From the NCBI GenBank assembly GCA_020049245.1, contig JAIFLB010000193.1, positions 1 through 26,436 on the forward strand: a stretch of 26,436 bases of DNA, in the 5' to 3' direction. This DNA comes from Betaproteobacteria bacterium (GTDB lineage: Bacteria; Pseudomonadota; Gammaproteobacteria; Burkholderiales; Thiobacillaceae). Shown here one piece after another: positions 15,006 to 23,468 of this stretch (position 1 is its first letter; the number at the start of each line of letters is the position of its first letter). The notes beneath the pieces are model-generated. The model had not been told where the DNA came from. It did not search any database and saw only the letters and a program-made list of their open reading frames with translations. The translations under genes were made by a program, and so were the position numbers.

Positions 15006-16387
15006 TGACCACGCTTCAGATTGTTCTGGCTATTGTCGGCGTTGTTCTCATCGCCATCATCGTTATCTATAACCTGCTGCAGGAACGACGCTTTCGCAAG
15101 GAAGCCGAGAAAATGTTCTCGCACAAGCGGGAAGATGTCATGTTGGGTGAGTCGATTCGCGGTGAACCCGGCTCGCGTCGCTCCGAATCCCAGATGCAAC
15201 TTTCGGATGACTCGACGCCATCGCCAAAAATGAATCAAGCCGGTGAAGCGGCGATTGCCCCATTGCAGTCGATGGATGCCTCGCGCAGACCCGATTCCGG
15301 TTCGATCTTGCATTCACTGGAACCCATCGAAACAGGCGAGTCCGATGCGCCTTCGGTAAGTCCGGGCAAATCAGCAAGCAGCGGCATGACACCAGAGAAG
15401 CCGTTGGCTTCCCGGCCATTGCCCCAAACACCAACTGTTCCTGCCGCAAAACCGCAAGCATCACCAGTACCGGCTCCAACACCGACGCCAGTGTCAACGC
15501 CAAGACCTGCTTTGGCGCCTTATTCCCTGCCGCAGACTGATCGACCCGAAGCGGCGACGGCGGGAATGTTTACGCCGAGTGGCCTCGATCCATTGACCGA
15601 GTACATCGCCAGATTGAAGTTTTCCGCCCCGACGACGGCGAATTTCGGTTCCTTGTTGAATAGCTTGCGTCGCGTTGGCAAACCGGTGCGGGCTGTTGGT
15701 CGCCGCGTTGATGGCGCTTGGGAGGCGTTGAGCAGCCATCCAAGAAGCGCACTTGATCTGGTCGAATTCGGTCTGCAATACGCCGATCGAAGTGGCGCAT
15801 TGTCACAGGATCAACTCGACATGTTCTCGCGCGCGCTCTACGAATTTGCCGCCGAAGAGGGCGGTGCGGTGACCTGTCCTGACAAACCGGAAGCACTCGA
15901 TTTGGCGCGCGATCTTGATCTGTTCTGCATGGATGTCGATGTGCTGATTGGACTCAATGTGGTTTCCGCTGACAGCCGGCCGTTTACCAGTGAGGCGATG
16001 CACGGCCTGGCGCTGGAATCGAATCTTTCGCTTGAGGCGGATGGCAGTTTTCATGCCCGCGACAGCCAGAGTCATACCCTGTTTACTTTGGCCAATCAGG
16101 GCGAAGAACCATTTCCTCGCGATGGCCGTGGTCTGACCACGCATGGCGTGACCTTGTTGTTCGACGTGCCGCGCGTCGCCGACGGCCTGGCAGTATTCGA
16201 CCGGATGACGCAACTGGGGTTTGACCTGGCCAATCGCCTTGAAGGTAGGCTGGTTGATGACAATGGCCGCGCCGTCAGTGAAGACAGTCTGAACCGTGAT
16301 CGCAGTCGCTTGGTGGCGTTCTATCAACGCATGGAAGCGCGTGGCATTCCGGCTGGCGGCGAGCGCTCTTTGCGCCTGTTTGTCTAG
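15002..16387 (+). CDS. zipA: ZipA-like FtsZ-anchoring protein
   Basis: A 461-residue membrane-anchored division protein. An N-terminal helix at about residues 5-25 (N-terminus out) is followed by a charged segment, and then a low-complexity Pro/Ala/Ser/Thr linker (about 50-190, densest at 139-176). The C-terminal domain from about 195 carries ZipA FtsZ-binding features such as DLDLFCMDVDVLIGLN, SHTLFTLANQGEEPF, HGVTLLFDVPRVADGLAVFDRM and the last helix RSRLVAFYQRME. ZipA tethers FtsZ polymers to the membrane. E. coli ZipA is 328 residues, so the linker here is long. It lies directly before ligA, as in E. coli. The start ATG 15002 is followed by a second ATG at 15005, and the former overlaps the ftsB stop. 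Confidence 0.85.
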   Translation: MMTTLQIVLAIVGVVLIAIIVIYNLLQERRFRKEAEKMFSHKREDVMLGESIRGEPGSRRSESQMQLSDDSTPSPKMNQAGEAAIAPLQSMDASRRPDSGSILHSLEPIETGESDAPSVSPGKSASSGMTPEKPLASRPLPQTPTVPAAKPQASPVPAPTPTPVSTPRPALAPYSLPQTDRPEAATAGMFTPSGLDPLTEYIARLKFSAPTTANFGSLLNSLRRVGKPVRAVGRRVDGAWEALSSHPRSALDLVEFGLQYADRSGALSQDQLDMFSRALYEFAAEEGGAVTCPDKPEALDLARDLDLFCMDVDVLIGLNVVSADSRPFTSEAMHGLALESNLSLEADGSFHARDSQSHTLFTLANQGEEPFPRDGRGLTTHGVTLLFDVPRVADGLAVFDRMTQLGFDLANRLEGRLVDDNGRAVSEDSLNRDRSRLVAFYQRMEARGIPAGGERSLRLFV

Positions 16388-16398
16388 TTCATTCGGGC

Positions 16399-18474
16399 AT
16401 GACGAACCCCGCGGCCGGGGACGCGCCTGATTCGCCTGCCGCTCGCGTGCAGGCGCTGCGGGCGGCAATCAACGAGGCCAACTATCGCTATTACGTGCTC
16501 GACGCACCGACCTTGCCGGATGCGGAGTACGACCGCTTGCTGCGAGAGTTGCAGGCTATCGAAGCGGAACACCCCGAACTTCTGAGCGTCGATTCGCCGA
16601 CCCAGCGGGTTGGCGCCGAACCGCTGAAAGCGTTTGCCGAAGTCGCGCATACGATTCCCATGTTGTCACTCGGGAATGCCTTTTCCGAGGCGGATGTGGT
16701 CGCATTCGACCGCCGTGTGCGGGAAGGATTGGCGCGGGAAGCCTCCAACACCGAGATCGAATATGCGGTTGAGCCAAAGTTCGATGGCCTCGCGGTTGCA
16801 CTCCATTACCAGAACGGTCTTTTCGTGCGCGGTGCGACTCGGGGTGACGGCTTCAGCGGTGAAGATGTCAGTGCCAACCTGCGCACCATCCATAGCATTC
16901 CGATGCGTCTGGCGACAGACGACCCGCCTGCCTGGCTGGAAGTGCGCGGCGAAGTACTGATGCTGCGAAGTGATTTTGAAAGGCTGAACGATATCGCGCG
17001 GGATAAGGGCGAAAAGACCTTCGTGAATCCACGCAATGCGGCGGCTGGCAGTTTGCGTCAACTCGACCCCCGCATTAGCGCGCAGCGCCGCCTGTCATTC
17101 TTCGCCTACGGGGTCGGGCGCGTCGAAGGATTTGAATTGCCGGAAACGCATGCTGCCGTGATGGATAGGCTGGCTGAGTTGCGCTTACCGGTATCCGATG
17201 AGCGCTCGGTCGCGACGGGTGTTGCCGGCTTGATGCGCTACTTCACTGCACTCGGCGAGCGGCGCGATAGCCTGCCATTCGACATCGACGGCGCAGTTTA
17301 CAAAGTCAATCGGCTGGCAGATCAAGCTGTGCTTGGATTCGTCGCGCGCGCGCCGCGTTTCGCGATTGCGCACAAGTATCCGGCGCAGGAGGAAATCACC
17401 CAGGTCGAGGCAATTGACGTGCAGGTCGGCAGAACTGGCGCGCTGACGCCGGTTGCACGCCTGAAACCGGTGTTCGTTGGTGGTGTCACGGTGACCAACG
17501 CCACGTTGCACAACGAAGATGAAGTGCGCCGGAAAGATGTTCGCGTCGGTGACAGTGTCATTGTCCGGCGTGCCGGCGACGTGATTCCCGAGGTGGCTGG
17601 CGTACTGCTGGAACGACGGCCGATGCGGGATCTGGTGACGCCGGAATTTCCGCCATTTCGCATGCCAACCAGCTGTCCGGAATGTGGTGCGCCGGTTATC
17701 CGGCTGGAAGGCGAATCGGCGGCGCGCTGCAGCAATGGTTTGAGTTGTCCGGCCCAGCGCAAGCAGGCATTGATCCACTTTGTATCCCGCCGTGCCATGG
17801 ATATCGATGGACTGGGAGAAAAACTGGTCGAGCAATTGCTTGAGCGCGGCCTGATCCGGACGCCAGCCGATCTATATCGATTGCAACGTGAGGAACTGGC
17901 AGGTCTGGAGCGGATGGCTGATAAATCCGCTGACAATCTGCTGCGCGCGATTGAATCGAGTCGAGGCAAAGACTTGGCGCGTTTCATCTATGCGCTCGGT
18001 ATTCGCAATGTCGGCGAGCAAACCGCGAAAGATCTGGCACGTCACTTCGGCAGTCTGGATGCCTTGATGCAGGCCGATTCAATCGCCTTGCAACAGGTGC
18101 CGGATGTCGGCCCGGTGGTGGCGCAGTCGATGCTGGCTTTCTTTGCCGAACCGCACAATCAGTCGGTGATCGCGAACCTGCGCCTGGCGGGAGCCTGGAA
18201 AGATGGCGAAGCACAACCGTCTGTCGCCGGCAACCTAGCGGGAATGACCTTTGTCTTGACCGGTACGCTGCCGACTTTGTCACGCGATCAAGCAAAAGCG
18301 TTGATCGAAGCTGAAGGCGGCAAGGTGGTCGGCAGTGTTTCCAGAAAAACCGATTTTGTGGTGGCTGGCGCCGATCCCGGCTCAAAGCTCACAAAAGCGC
18401 AAGAATTGGGCATTAGAATCCTTGACCAGGCAGCATTTCACGAATTGATTTCAAACGGAGAGAAAGCAAAATGA
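16399..18474 (+). CDS. ligA: NAD-dependent DNA ligase LigA
   Basis: A 691-residue NAD+-dependent ligase that seals nicks in replication and repair. In order: domain Ia with YYVLDAPTLPDAEYD (31-45); the adenylation domain with nucleophile Lys127 in EPKFDGLA; the OB fold around IDVQVGRTGALTPVARLKPV; a zinc finger with Cys426, Cys429, Cys444 and Cys450; helix-hairpin-helix repeats; and a C-terminal BRCT domain (about 612-691, starting near GMTFVLTGTLPTLSRDQAK). All are intact. ATG 16399 has only a weak upstream Shine-Dalgarno. The stop overlaps the galU start (ATGA). Confidence 0.98.
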   Translation: MTNPAAGDAPDSPAARVQALRAAINEANYRYYVLDAPTLPDAEYDRLLRELQAIEAEHPELLSVDSPTQRVGAEPLKAFAEVAHTIPMLSLGNAFSEADVVAFDRRVREGLAREASNTEIEYAVEPKFDGLAVALHYQNGLFVRGATRGDGFSGEDVSANLRTIHSIPMRLATDDPPAWLEVRGEVLMLRSDFERLNDIARDKGEKTFVNPRNAAAGSLRQLDPRISAQRRLSFFAYGVGRVEGFELPETHAAVMDRLAELRLPVSDERSVATGVAGLMRYFTALGERRDSLPFDIDGAVYKVNRLADQAVLGFVARAPRFAIAHKYPAQEEITQVEAIDVQVGRTGALTPVARLKPVFVGGVTVTNATLHNEDEVRRKDVRVGDSVIVRRAGDVIPEVAGVLLERRPMRDLVTPEFPPFRMPTSCPECGAPVIRLEGESAARCSNGLSCPAQRKQALIHFVSRRAMDIDGLGEKLVEQLLERGLIRTPADLYRLQREELAGLERMADKSADNLLRAIESSRGKDLARFIYALGIRNVGEQTAKDLARHFGSLDALMQADSIALQQVPDVGPVVAQSMLAFFAEPHNQSVIANLRLAGAWKDGEAQPSVAGNLAGMTFVLTGTLPTLSRDQAKALIEAEGGKVVGSVSRKTDFVVAGADPGSKLTKAQELGIRILDQAAFHELISNGEKAK

Positions 18475-19358
18475 AACGTGTCACAAAAGCTGTATTTCCC
18501 GCTGCCGGTCTCGGCACCCGTTTTTTACCGGCAACCAAGGCCAATCCCAAGGAAATGCTGCCTATCGTCGATAAGCCATTGATTCAATATGCGGCGGAAG
18601 AAGCTGCCGCAGCGGGCATCACCGACCTGATTTTCATCATCGGACGTAGCAAACGTTCCATCGCCGATCATTTCGATAAAGCGTATGAGCTCGAGGTCGA
18701 GCTGGAATCCAAGGGCAAACTGCGGGTGCTGGAAGAATTGCGCGGCATGCTGCCGATCAACGTCAACTGCATCTACATTCGCCAGGCTGAAGCACTCGGT
18801 CTGGGTCATGCCGTGTTGTGCGCGCAGCCGGCGGTCAATGAGGAGCCGTTCGCAGTGTTGCTGGCCGACGATCTGATTGACGGCAAGCCAGGCGTCACCA
18901 AGCAGATGTGCGATCTGTACAGCTATTACCAGTGTTCACTGGTCGGCGTGCAGAACGTTGATCCGAGTGAAACCGCGTCTTACGGCATTGTTGCCTCTGA
19001 ACCGATGGCGGAACGGCTGTCGCGGGTGACCCAGATTGTTGAAAAACCGAAGCCTGAAGTGGCGCCGTCAAATCTGGCCGTGGTTGGACGCTATGTGTTG
19101 ACGCCGCGAATCTTTCACCATTTGCGCCATATCGAGCGCGGCGCCGGGAACGAGTTGCAGTTGACCGATGGCATCGCCGCGTTGCTCAAGGAGCAACAGG
19201 TGTTGGCGTATGAGTTCGAGGGCAAACGCTATGACTGCGGTACCAAGCTGGGTTATCTCGAAGCAACCGTTGAATTTGCGCTGGAGCACAGCGAGGTGGG
19301 CGCCGAATTCAAGAAGTATCTGCAGCAGAAATACTGCGCCGAGTGCGGGCCGACTTAA
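18471..19358 (+). CDS. galU: UTP-glucose-1-phosphate uridylyltransferase
   Basis: A 295-residue nucleotidyltransferase that makes UDP-glucose for LPS and exopolysaccharide. The N-terminal signature AAGLGTRFLPATKANPKEML (11-30) is the nucleotide-binding loop, followed by VDKPLIQYAAEEA. LLADDLIDG carries the metal-binding aspartates, and ELQLTDGIAALL and YDCGTKLGYLEATVEFAL are conserved GalU blocks. A strong Shine-Dalgarno GGAGAG lies inside the end of ligA. It is the last gene of the pyrG-to-galU run and is convergent with the SDR gene 16 bp away. I see no clear terminator hairpin between them. Confidence 0.97.
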   Translation: MKRVTKAVFPAAGLGTRFLPATKANPKEMLPIVDKPLIQYAAEEAAAAGITDLIFIIGRSKRSIADHFDKAYELEVELESKGKLRVLEELRGMLPINVNCIYIRQAEALGLGHAVLCAQPAVNEEPFAVLLADDLIDGKPGVTKQMCDLYSYYQCSLVGVQNVDPSETASYGIVASEPMAERLSRVTQIVEKPKPEVAPSNLAVVGRYVLTPRIFHHLRHIERGAGNELQLTDGIAALLKEQQVLAYEFEGKRYDCGTKLGYLEATVEFALEHSEVGAEFKKYLQQKYCAECGPT

Positions 19359-19374
19359 CTTGGTATCTTGATAT

Positions 19375-20127
19375 CTACGCGGGTACGCGGGAACTTCCAT
19401 GGAAAACCTTCCCGCGTATGTCGGCACTTTCCTGCCCCATCAGGTAGAGCAGATTGGGTAACAGATCATCCAGTTGCGGCAGGATGTCTTTCGCTTCGCC
19501 AGGGTGGGTTTTTGCCCGTTGCGGGGAATTGATCGGGCCGGGTATCAGCAGATTAATGCGCATCGGCGTCTCCGCCCATTCATCGGCCTGAACTTTGAAA
19601 TAGGCTTCCAACGCGGCTTTCGACACCGCAAATCCGCCCCAGTAGGCGACCGGTTCATGGCCGTGGGTTTCGCCCACCAAAATCACTGAAGCATGATCGC
19701 TGGCTTCCAGGTAGTTCGTACAGGCGCGATTGATGGCGGCCGGCGCGGCGGCGTTGACCTTGAACAGCTTGCTCCAGCCTTCAACACTCTCCAGCGCTTG
19801 CGGCGCTAGCGTTTCAAACGCGGCGGCGCAGTGCAGGATGCCGTCGAGGCGGCCCAGTTGATAACCGATGGCCTGCGCCATGGCAGAGAAATCGGCATCG
19901 CTTGCGGCGGCCAGATCCATTGGAAAGATGGCTGGTTGCGGGCCGCCAATGGCGAGGATCTCGTCATAGACCTGTTCCAGTTTGCGCACCGAACGGCCGA
20001 GCAGGATGACGGTGGCGCCATGGCGTGCATAAGCGATGGCGGCAGAACGGCCAAGGCCCTGGCTGGCGCCGGTGACCAAAATAGTGCGGTTTTTCAGGAG
20101 ATCGGGGGCGGCAATGAAAGCGGTCAT
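19375..20127 (-). CDS. SDR-family oxidoreductase (YciK-like) lacking the usual catalytic Tyr
   Basis: A 250-residue short-chain dehydrogenase/reductase fold protein resembling YciK. The cofactor loop TGASQGLGRSAA, a GRS motif after the second strand and a CAAAF segment (NAG-like position) point to NAD(P) binding. The catalytic region reads VGETHGHEPVAYWGGFAVSKAAL: the YxxxK motif has Phe in place of Tyr, and no Ser stands at the usual position before it, although the Lys is kept. PGPINSPQRAKTHPGE follows. Start ATG 20127 overlaps the hpnE stop (ATGA), so it is co-translated with the squalene genes. ATG 20157 would add 10 residues. The function is unknown, and an ordinary redox role is doubtful unless another residue substitutes. 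Confidence 0.85.
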   Translation of the reverse strand: MTAFIAAPDLLKNRTILVTGASQGLGRSAAIAYARHGATVILLGRSVRKLEQVYDEILAIGGPQPAIFPMDLAAASDADFSAMAQAIGYQLGRLDGILHCAAAFETLAPQALESVEGWSKLFKVNAAAPAAINRACTNYLEASDHASVILVGETHGHEPVAYWGGFAVSKAALEAYFKVQADEWAETPMRINLLIPGPINSPQRAKTHPGEAKDILPQLDDLLPNLLYLMGQESADIRGKVFHGSSRVPA

Positions 20128-21416
20128 TTTGGGTCGGCAAGGATCAATCGAGCGCATTCTACGCCGCTACGCACGGCGCCTTCGAGGGTGGCGGGATAGG
20201 TGAGGCCGACATCTGCGCCGGCGGTGTAATCGCCGGCCAGGTAGCAACCTGGCAGCGATGTGCGATTGGCAGGGCGTGGCATGTCGGGTGTGCAGGTGTA
20301 GGTGGCGCGTTTTTCGGTGATGGTTTTCCAGGCCAGTAATTCAGGCAGCGGGCCAAAACGCGCCGCCAGCAAGGCGAGATAGTCATCGCGCAGTTGTTCC
20401 GCCGGCAGGCTCAGGTGCGGGCCATCGGCGCTGGTCACCAGGGAAACGACGCCCGGCGCAATATCGTTGCGCTCGAATACCCAGGGTGCGTGGCTGTCGC
20501 CCAGGCCGAGCATCGGGAAGGGAAGTGGCAGTGGTTTTGCAAAACGCAGCCAGAGCGTCAGGATCGGCTGCCAGGTGTAGCCATTCAGTTGGGCGGCGAC
20601 GCCTGCAAGTTCCGGCAAACCATTCAGCAAAGCAGGCAGGCGGGCGGGGTGCGGCGCTAATACAACCTGGGTCGCCGTGAACTCCGGTCCGGCCAGATGA
20701 AAGCCCAGATTGCTGCGGGTGATCGCTTCGACCTTGCTGCAGGTATGGATTTCGCACTGCCGCTGGCGCAGATAAGTCTCTCCGGCATCGGCCAACAGCG
20801 TGCCCAGATCGGCTCGATTGAATAACAGGTCGCTGTCGGCGCGGGTGCCGGCCAGGCTATCGCGCAGGACGTTGCAGAACACCTGGGCGGAAGCCTGCTG
20901 CAGAGGCGTGTTGAGGGCGGCGATGCACAGTGGCGACCAGAGTTTTTCGATCAGATTCTTGGGTTGGCGCTGGTGTGCAAGCAGTTCGCTGACTGGCTGG
21001 TCAGCCGCCAATATGAAGTTGAGTGCTTGCAGATGGCGCATGAAACGCGCCGCTGCCAATTTGTCGCGCAGACTCAAACCGTGGGCGGTGAGCAGGCCAA
21101 AAGCCAGATGCAGCGGCTTCGGTAAACGCGGCAATTGCAGCAGAAAACCGGGCATGCTCAGTTGCAGTTGCCTGCGTTCCAGATGCTGGGCAGTGCCCAG
21201 CCGAGTCATCAGCCGCAGCGTTTCACGATAGGCGCCGATCATCAGATGCTGGCCGTTGTCGATTGCCAAGCCATCCCAATCGACTCGGCGAGCGCGGCCG
21301 CCAAGTTGTTTCGCGGCTTCGAACAGGGTCACTGGAACACCTTGATCGGCGAGTTCGATGGCACAGGCAATGCCGGCCCAGCCGCCGCCGACGATGGCGA
21401 CCTGCTTTGCTGGCAT
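20124..21416 (-). CDS. hpnE: Hydroxysqualene dehydroxylase HpnE (FAD-dependent)
   Basis: A 430-residue FAD-dependent amine oxidase/desaturase-like enzyme that reduces hydroxysqualene to squalene, the last step of the HpnCDE route. The dinucleotide motif VAIVGGGWAGIACAIEL (6-22) is followed by FEAAKQLGGRARR (32-44) and the family block DNGQHLMIGAY (53-63). The C-terminal FAD motif reads YLAGDYTAGADVGLTYPATLEGAVRSG in overlapping pieces. It begins 5 nt after the hpnD stop, and its own stop overlaps the SDR start. Context with hpnC and hpnD makes the assignment firm. Confidence 0.94.
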   Translation of the reverse strand: MPAKQVAIVGGGWAGIACAIELADQGVPVTLFEAAKQLGGRARRVDWDGLAIDNGQHLMIGAYRETLRLMTRLGTAQHLERRQLQLSMPGFLLQLPRLPKPLHLAFGLLTAHGLSLRDKLAAARFMRHLQALNFILAADQPVSELLAHQRQPKNLIEKLWSPLCIAALNTPLQQASAQVFCNVLRDSLAGTRADSDLLFNRADLGTLLADAGETYLRQRQCEIHTCSKVEAITRSNLGFHLAGPEFTATQVVLAPHPARLPALLNGLPELAGVAAQLNGYTWQPILTLWLRFAKPLPLPFPMLGLGDSHAPWVFERNDIAPGVVSLVTSADGPHLSLPAEQLRDDYLALLAARFGPLPELLAWKTITEKRATYTCTPDMPRPANRTSLPGCYLAGDYTAGADVGLTYPATLEGAVRSGVECARLILADPK

Positions 21417-21421
21417 GCCGG

Positions 21422-22297
21422 TCAGCCTTTGAACCAGGTGCGCCAGGCCAGCCAGAGCTTGCGCAGCGGCGTCAGCGAGGTGCGCCGGTCGAGTACCAGG
21501 AAACCATCAGCCTGAATCTCGTCCAGCAGGGTGCGATAGATCGCCGCCATGATCAGGCCGGGACGTTGCGCTTTGCGGTCCGCTGCGGGTAACAAGGCCA
21601 TCGCTTCGTCATAGGTTTGCCGGGCGCGTTCGGTCTGGAAGGCCATCAGTTGGCGGAAGTTGTCGCTCATTCTGGCCTGCAGCAGATCAACCGGACTGAC
21701 GCCGAATTGCGCCAGTTCATCGGCTGGCAGGTAGATGCGGCCGCGCCGCGCATCCTCGCCGACATCGCGAATGATGTTGGTGAGCTGGAAAGCCAGGCCG
21801 AGTTTGTTGGCGTATTTCAGCGTGACGCGGTCGGTCATGCCGAAAATCGACGCCGCGACTTCGCCCACCACGCCGGCCACGCGGTGACAGTAAAGGCGCA
21901 GTGATTTGTAGTCTGGGTAAAGCACGGGCTGACCATTGGCGAAGTCCAGATCCATTTCCATGCCGTCGATGATTTGCTCGAACGCATCCCGCGACAGATG
22001 AAACGGGACAATGGCTTCGGCTAACGCCAGCGTCACCGGATGCCCGGGCGAGCCGTCGTAAAGCCGTGAAATTTCGTCGCGCCACCAGGCGAGCTTGGTG
22101 CGCGCCAGATTGGTGTCCTGGCATTCATCGGCGATATCGTCCACCTCGCGGCAGAAGGCATAGAACGCAGTGATTGCGCGTCGCCGGTCGGGCGATAGAA
22201 AGCGGAAGCTGTAATAGAAACTGGAGCCGCTGGCGATGGCTTTGGCCTGGCAATAGTCGTGCGGGCTCATGTCATGCGGACTCATCGTAGCCTGCAT
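21422..22297 (-). CDS. hpnD: Presqualene diphosphate synthase HpnD
   Basis: A 291-residue all-helical prenyl transferase of the squalene/phytoene synthase family that joins two farnesyl diphosphates into presqualene diphosphate. The aspartate-rich motifs are EVDDIADE (51-58) and the second motif around Asp178 and Asp182 (RDVGEDARRGRIYLP). YCHRVAGVVGE is typical of HpnD. Three in-frame ATGs (22297, 22285, 22270) are possible starts. The last two arise from a 15-bp duplication. ATG 22297 is chosen because it lies 1 nt after the hpnC stop. Squalene here probably feeds hopanoid synthesis, but the cyclase gene is not in the window. Confidence 0.95.
   Translation of the reverse strand: MQATMSPHDMSPHDYCQAKAIASGSSFYYSFRFLSPDRRRAITAFYAFCREVDDIADECQDTNLARTKLAWWRDEISRLYDGSPGHPVTLALAEAIVPFHLSRDAFEQIIDGMEMDLDFANGQPVLYPDYKSLRLYCHRVAGVVGEVAASIFGMTDRVTLKYANKLGLAFQLTNIIRDVGEDARRGRIYLPADELAQFGVSPVDLLQARMSDNFRQLMAFQTERARQTYDEAMALLPAADRKAQRPGLIMAAIYRTLLDEIQADGFLVLDRRTSLTPLRKLWLAWRTWFKG
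22256..22285 (-). repeat. 15-bp tandem duplication at the hpnD start
   Basis: On the minus strand, 22285-22271 and 22270-22256 both encode MSPHD and agree at 13 of 15 bases. The two differences are silent T/C changes. The duplication gives hpnD two neighbouring in-frame ATG codons downstream of the one at 22297. Confidence 0.7.
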
Positions 22298-22298
22298 C

Positions 22299-23201
22299 TC
22301 AGTGTCCGCAACCGCCGCTACTGCAAGATGCTGACTTGTTGTTGCGCTTTTGTTGGGTAAAGGTGGCGCGCCAGAGCATGGTGAGCCAATCCTTCCAGCC
22401 CAGTTTCGGGCGTTGCTGGAACATGTCGCCGCGACTTTCGTGCAATTGCATCAGGATGCGTTCGCCGCCGAGGATGATCAAACGCATCTCGAAACCGACG
22501 CGCCCCTTCAAGGCGAGGCCGAGCGGTGCGCCGGCCTGCAACATGCGGCGGGCGCGTTCGATCTGGCCTTTCATGAATTGCTGCCACAACGCGTCGCAAC
22601 GACCATCAGCAATCTGGCGTTCGCTGATGCCGAACTTGGCCATGTCGTCCTGCGGCAGATAGATGCGGTTTTTCTGCCAATCTACCGCCACGTCCTGCAG
22701 GAAATTGATCAACTGCAATGCCGAGCAGATGCCGTCTGACCAGGCTTGATGCTTGGCATCCTCATCGCCATAGAGTTTGAGCAGCAGACGACCGATCGGA
22801 TTGGCGGAGCGTTTACAGTAGTCCATGACTTCACCGATATGGGCATAGCGGGTTTTTGTGCAATCCTGTTCGAAGGCGGATAACAAATCATGGAACAGCG
22901 GGTAGGGCAGGTTGAATTGTCGAATATGCGGCGCCAGCGCCTTGAAGATGGGATGCTCGACCGCATTGGCGTCCGAACCACTCCGCTCCAGTTCGTCAAG
23001 ATGCGCATGGTAGGTGGCAAGTTTCGCGAGCCTGACCTCGGCCGGATCGTCGCCTTCATCGGCAAAATCATCGGCGCTGCGGGCAAATGCGTAGATCGCC
23101 CGAATTGGGGCACGCAAGCGGCGGGGCAGGAAGACTGATCCGACAGGAAAATTTTCGTAATGCCCGGGAGTCATCAAATTATCTGGCATATCTTTATTCA
23201 T
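22299..23201 (-). CDS. hpnC: Hydroxysqualene synthase HpnC
   Basis: A 300-residue squalene/phytoene synthase family enzyme that converts presqualene diphosphate to hydroxysqualene. The first acidic motif is SADDFADE (42-49). The second is QLINFLQDVAVDW (163-175) with Asp170 and Asp174, followed by QKNRIYLP. HYENFPVGSVFLPRRLR (14-30) is typical of HpnC. The C-terminus ends in a short Ser/Gly/Cys/His tail (CSSGGCGH) after a basic, Asn-rich stretch. It is the first gene of the hpnCDE-SDR operon. ATG 23201 has no good Shine-Dalgarno, and ATGs at 23189 and 23174 are alternatives. The promoter must lie in the 87 bp shared with the divergent tRNA gene. Confidence 0.94.
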   Translation of the reverse strand: MNKDMPDNLMTPGHYENFPVGSVFLPRRLRAPIRAIYAFARSADDFADEGDDPAEVRLAKLATYHAHLDELERSGSDANAVEHPIFKALAPHIRQFNLPYPLFHDLLSAFEQDCTKTRYAHIGEVMDYCKRSANPIGRLLLKLYGDEDAKHQAWSDGICSALQLINFLQDVAVDWQKNRIYLPQDDMAKFGISERQIADGRCDALWQQFMKGQIERARRMLQAGAPLGLALKGRVGFEMRLIILGGERILMQLHESRGDMFQQRPKLGWKDWLTMLWRATFTQQKRNNKSASCSSGGCGH

Positions 23202-23288
23202 TTTAATGAAATCATATGGTTACGTTGATTCACCGGCGGGTGTCGGCTGGCGGGAAAGGGGTGCCTTAGTTTACACTTAGCCGTTTTT

Positions 23289-23372
23289 GCGAAAGTGGCG
23301 GAATTGGTAGACGCACTGGATTTAGGTTCCAGCGCCTATGGCGTGGGGGTTCGAGTCCCCCCTTTCGCACCA
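23289..23372 (+). tRNA. tRNA-Leu (anticodon UAG)
   Basis: An 84-nt tRNA with encoded CCA. The acceptor arm pairs GCGAAAG (23289-23295) with CTTTCGC (23362-23368), followed by discriminator A and CCA. The anticodon stem CTGGA/TCCAG closes the loop TTTAGGT, giving anticodon TAG, which reads CUN leucine codons. The T arm GGGGG-TTCGAGT-CCCCC is standard, and the long variable arm fits a class II (leucine) tRNA. A weak -10-like TACACT at 23272-23277 could serve it. The gene lies about 100 bp upstream of tig, a common arrangement in this group. Confidence 0.96.
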
Positions 23373-23468
23373 AGATGTAGACGGCAACTTTTAATAAACC
23401 AACAGGTTTTCAGGTGTTTTGGCAGATGAGCGATCTGGCATGAATATTGATCATTCAAGGAAAACCTT

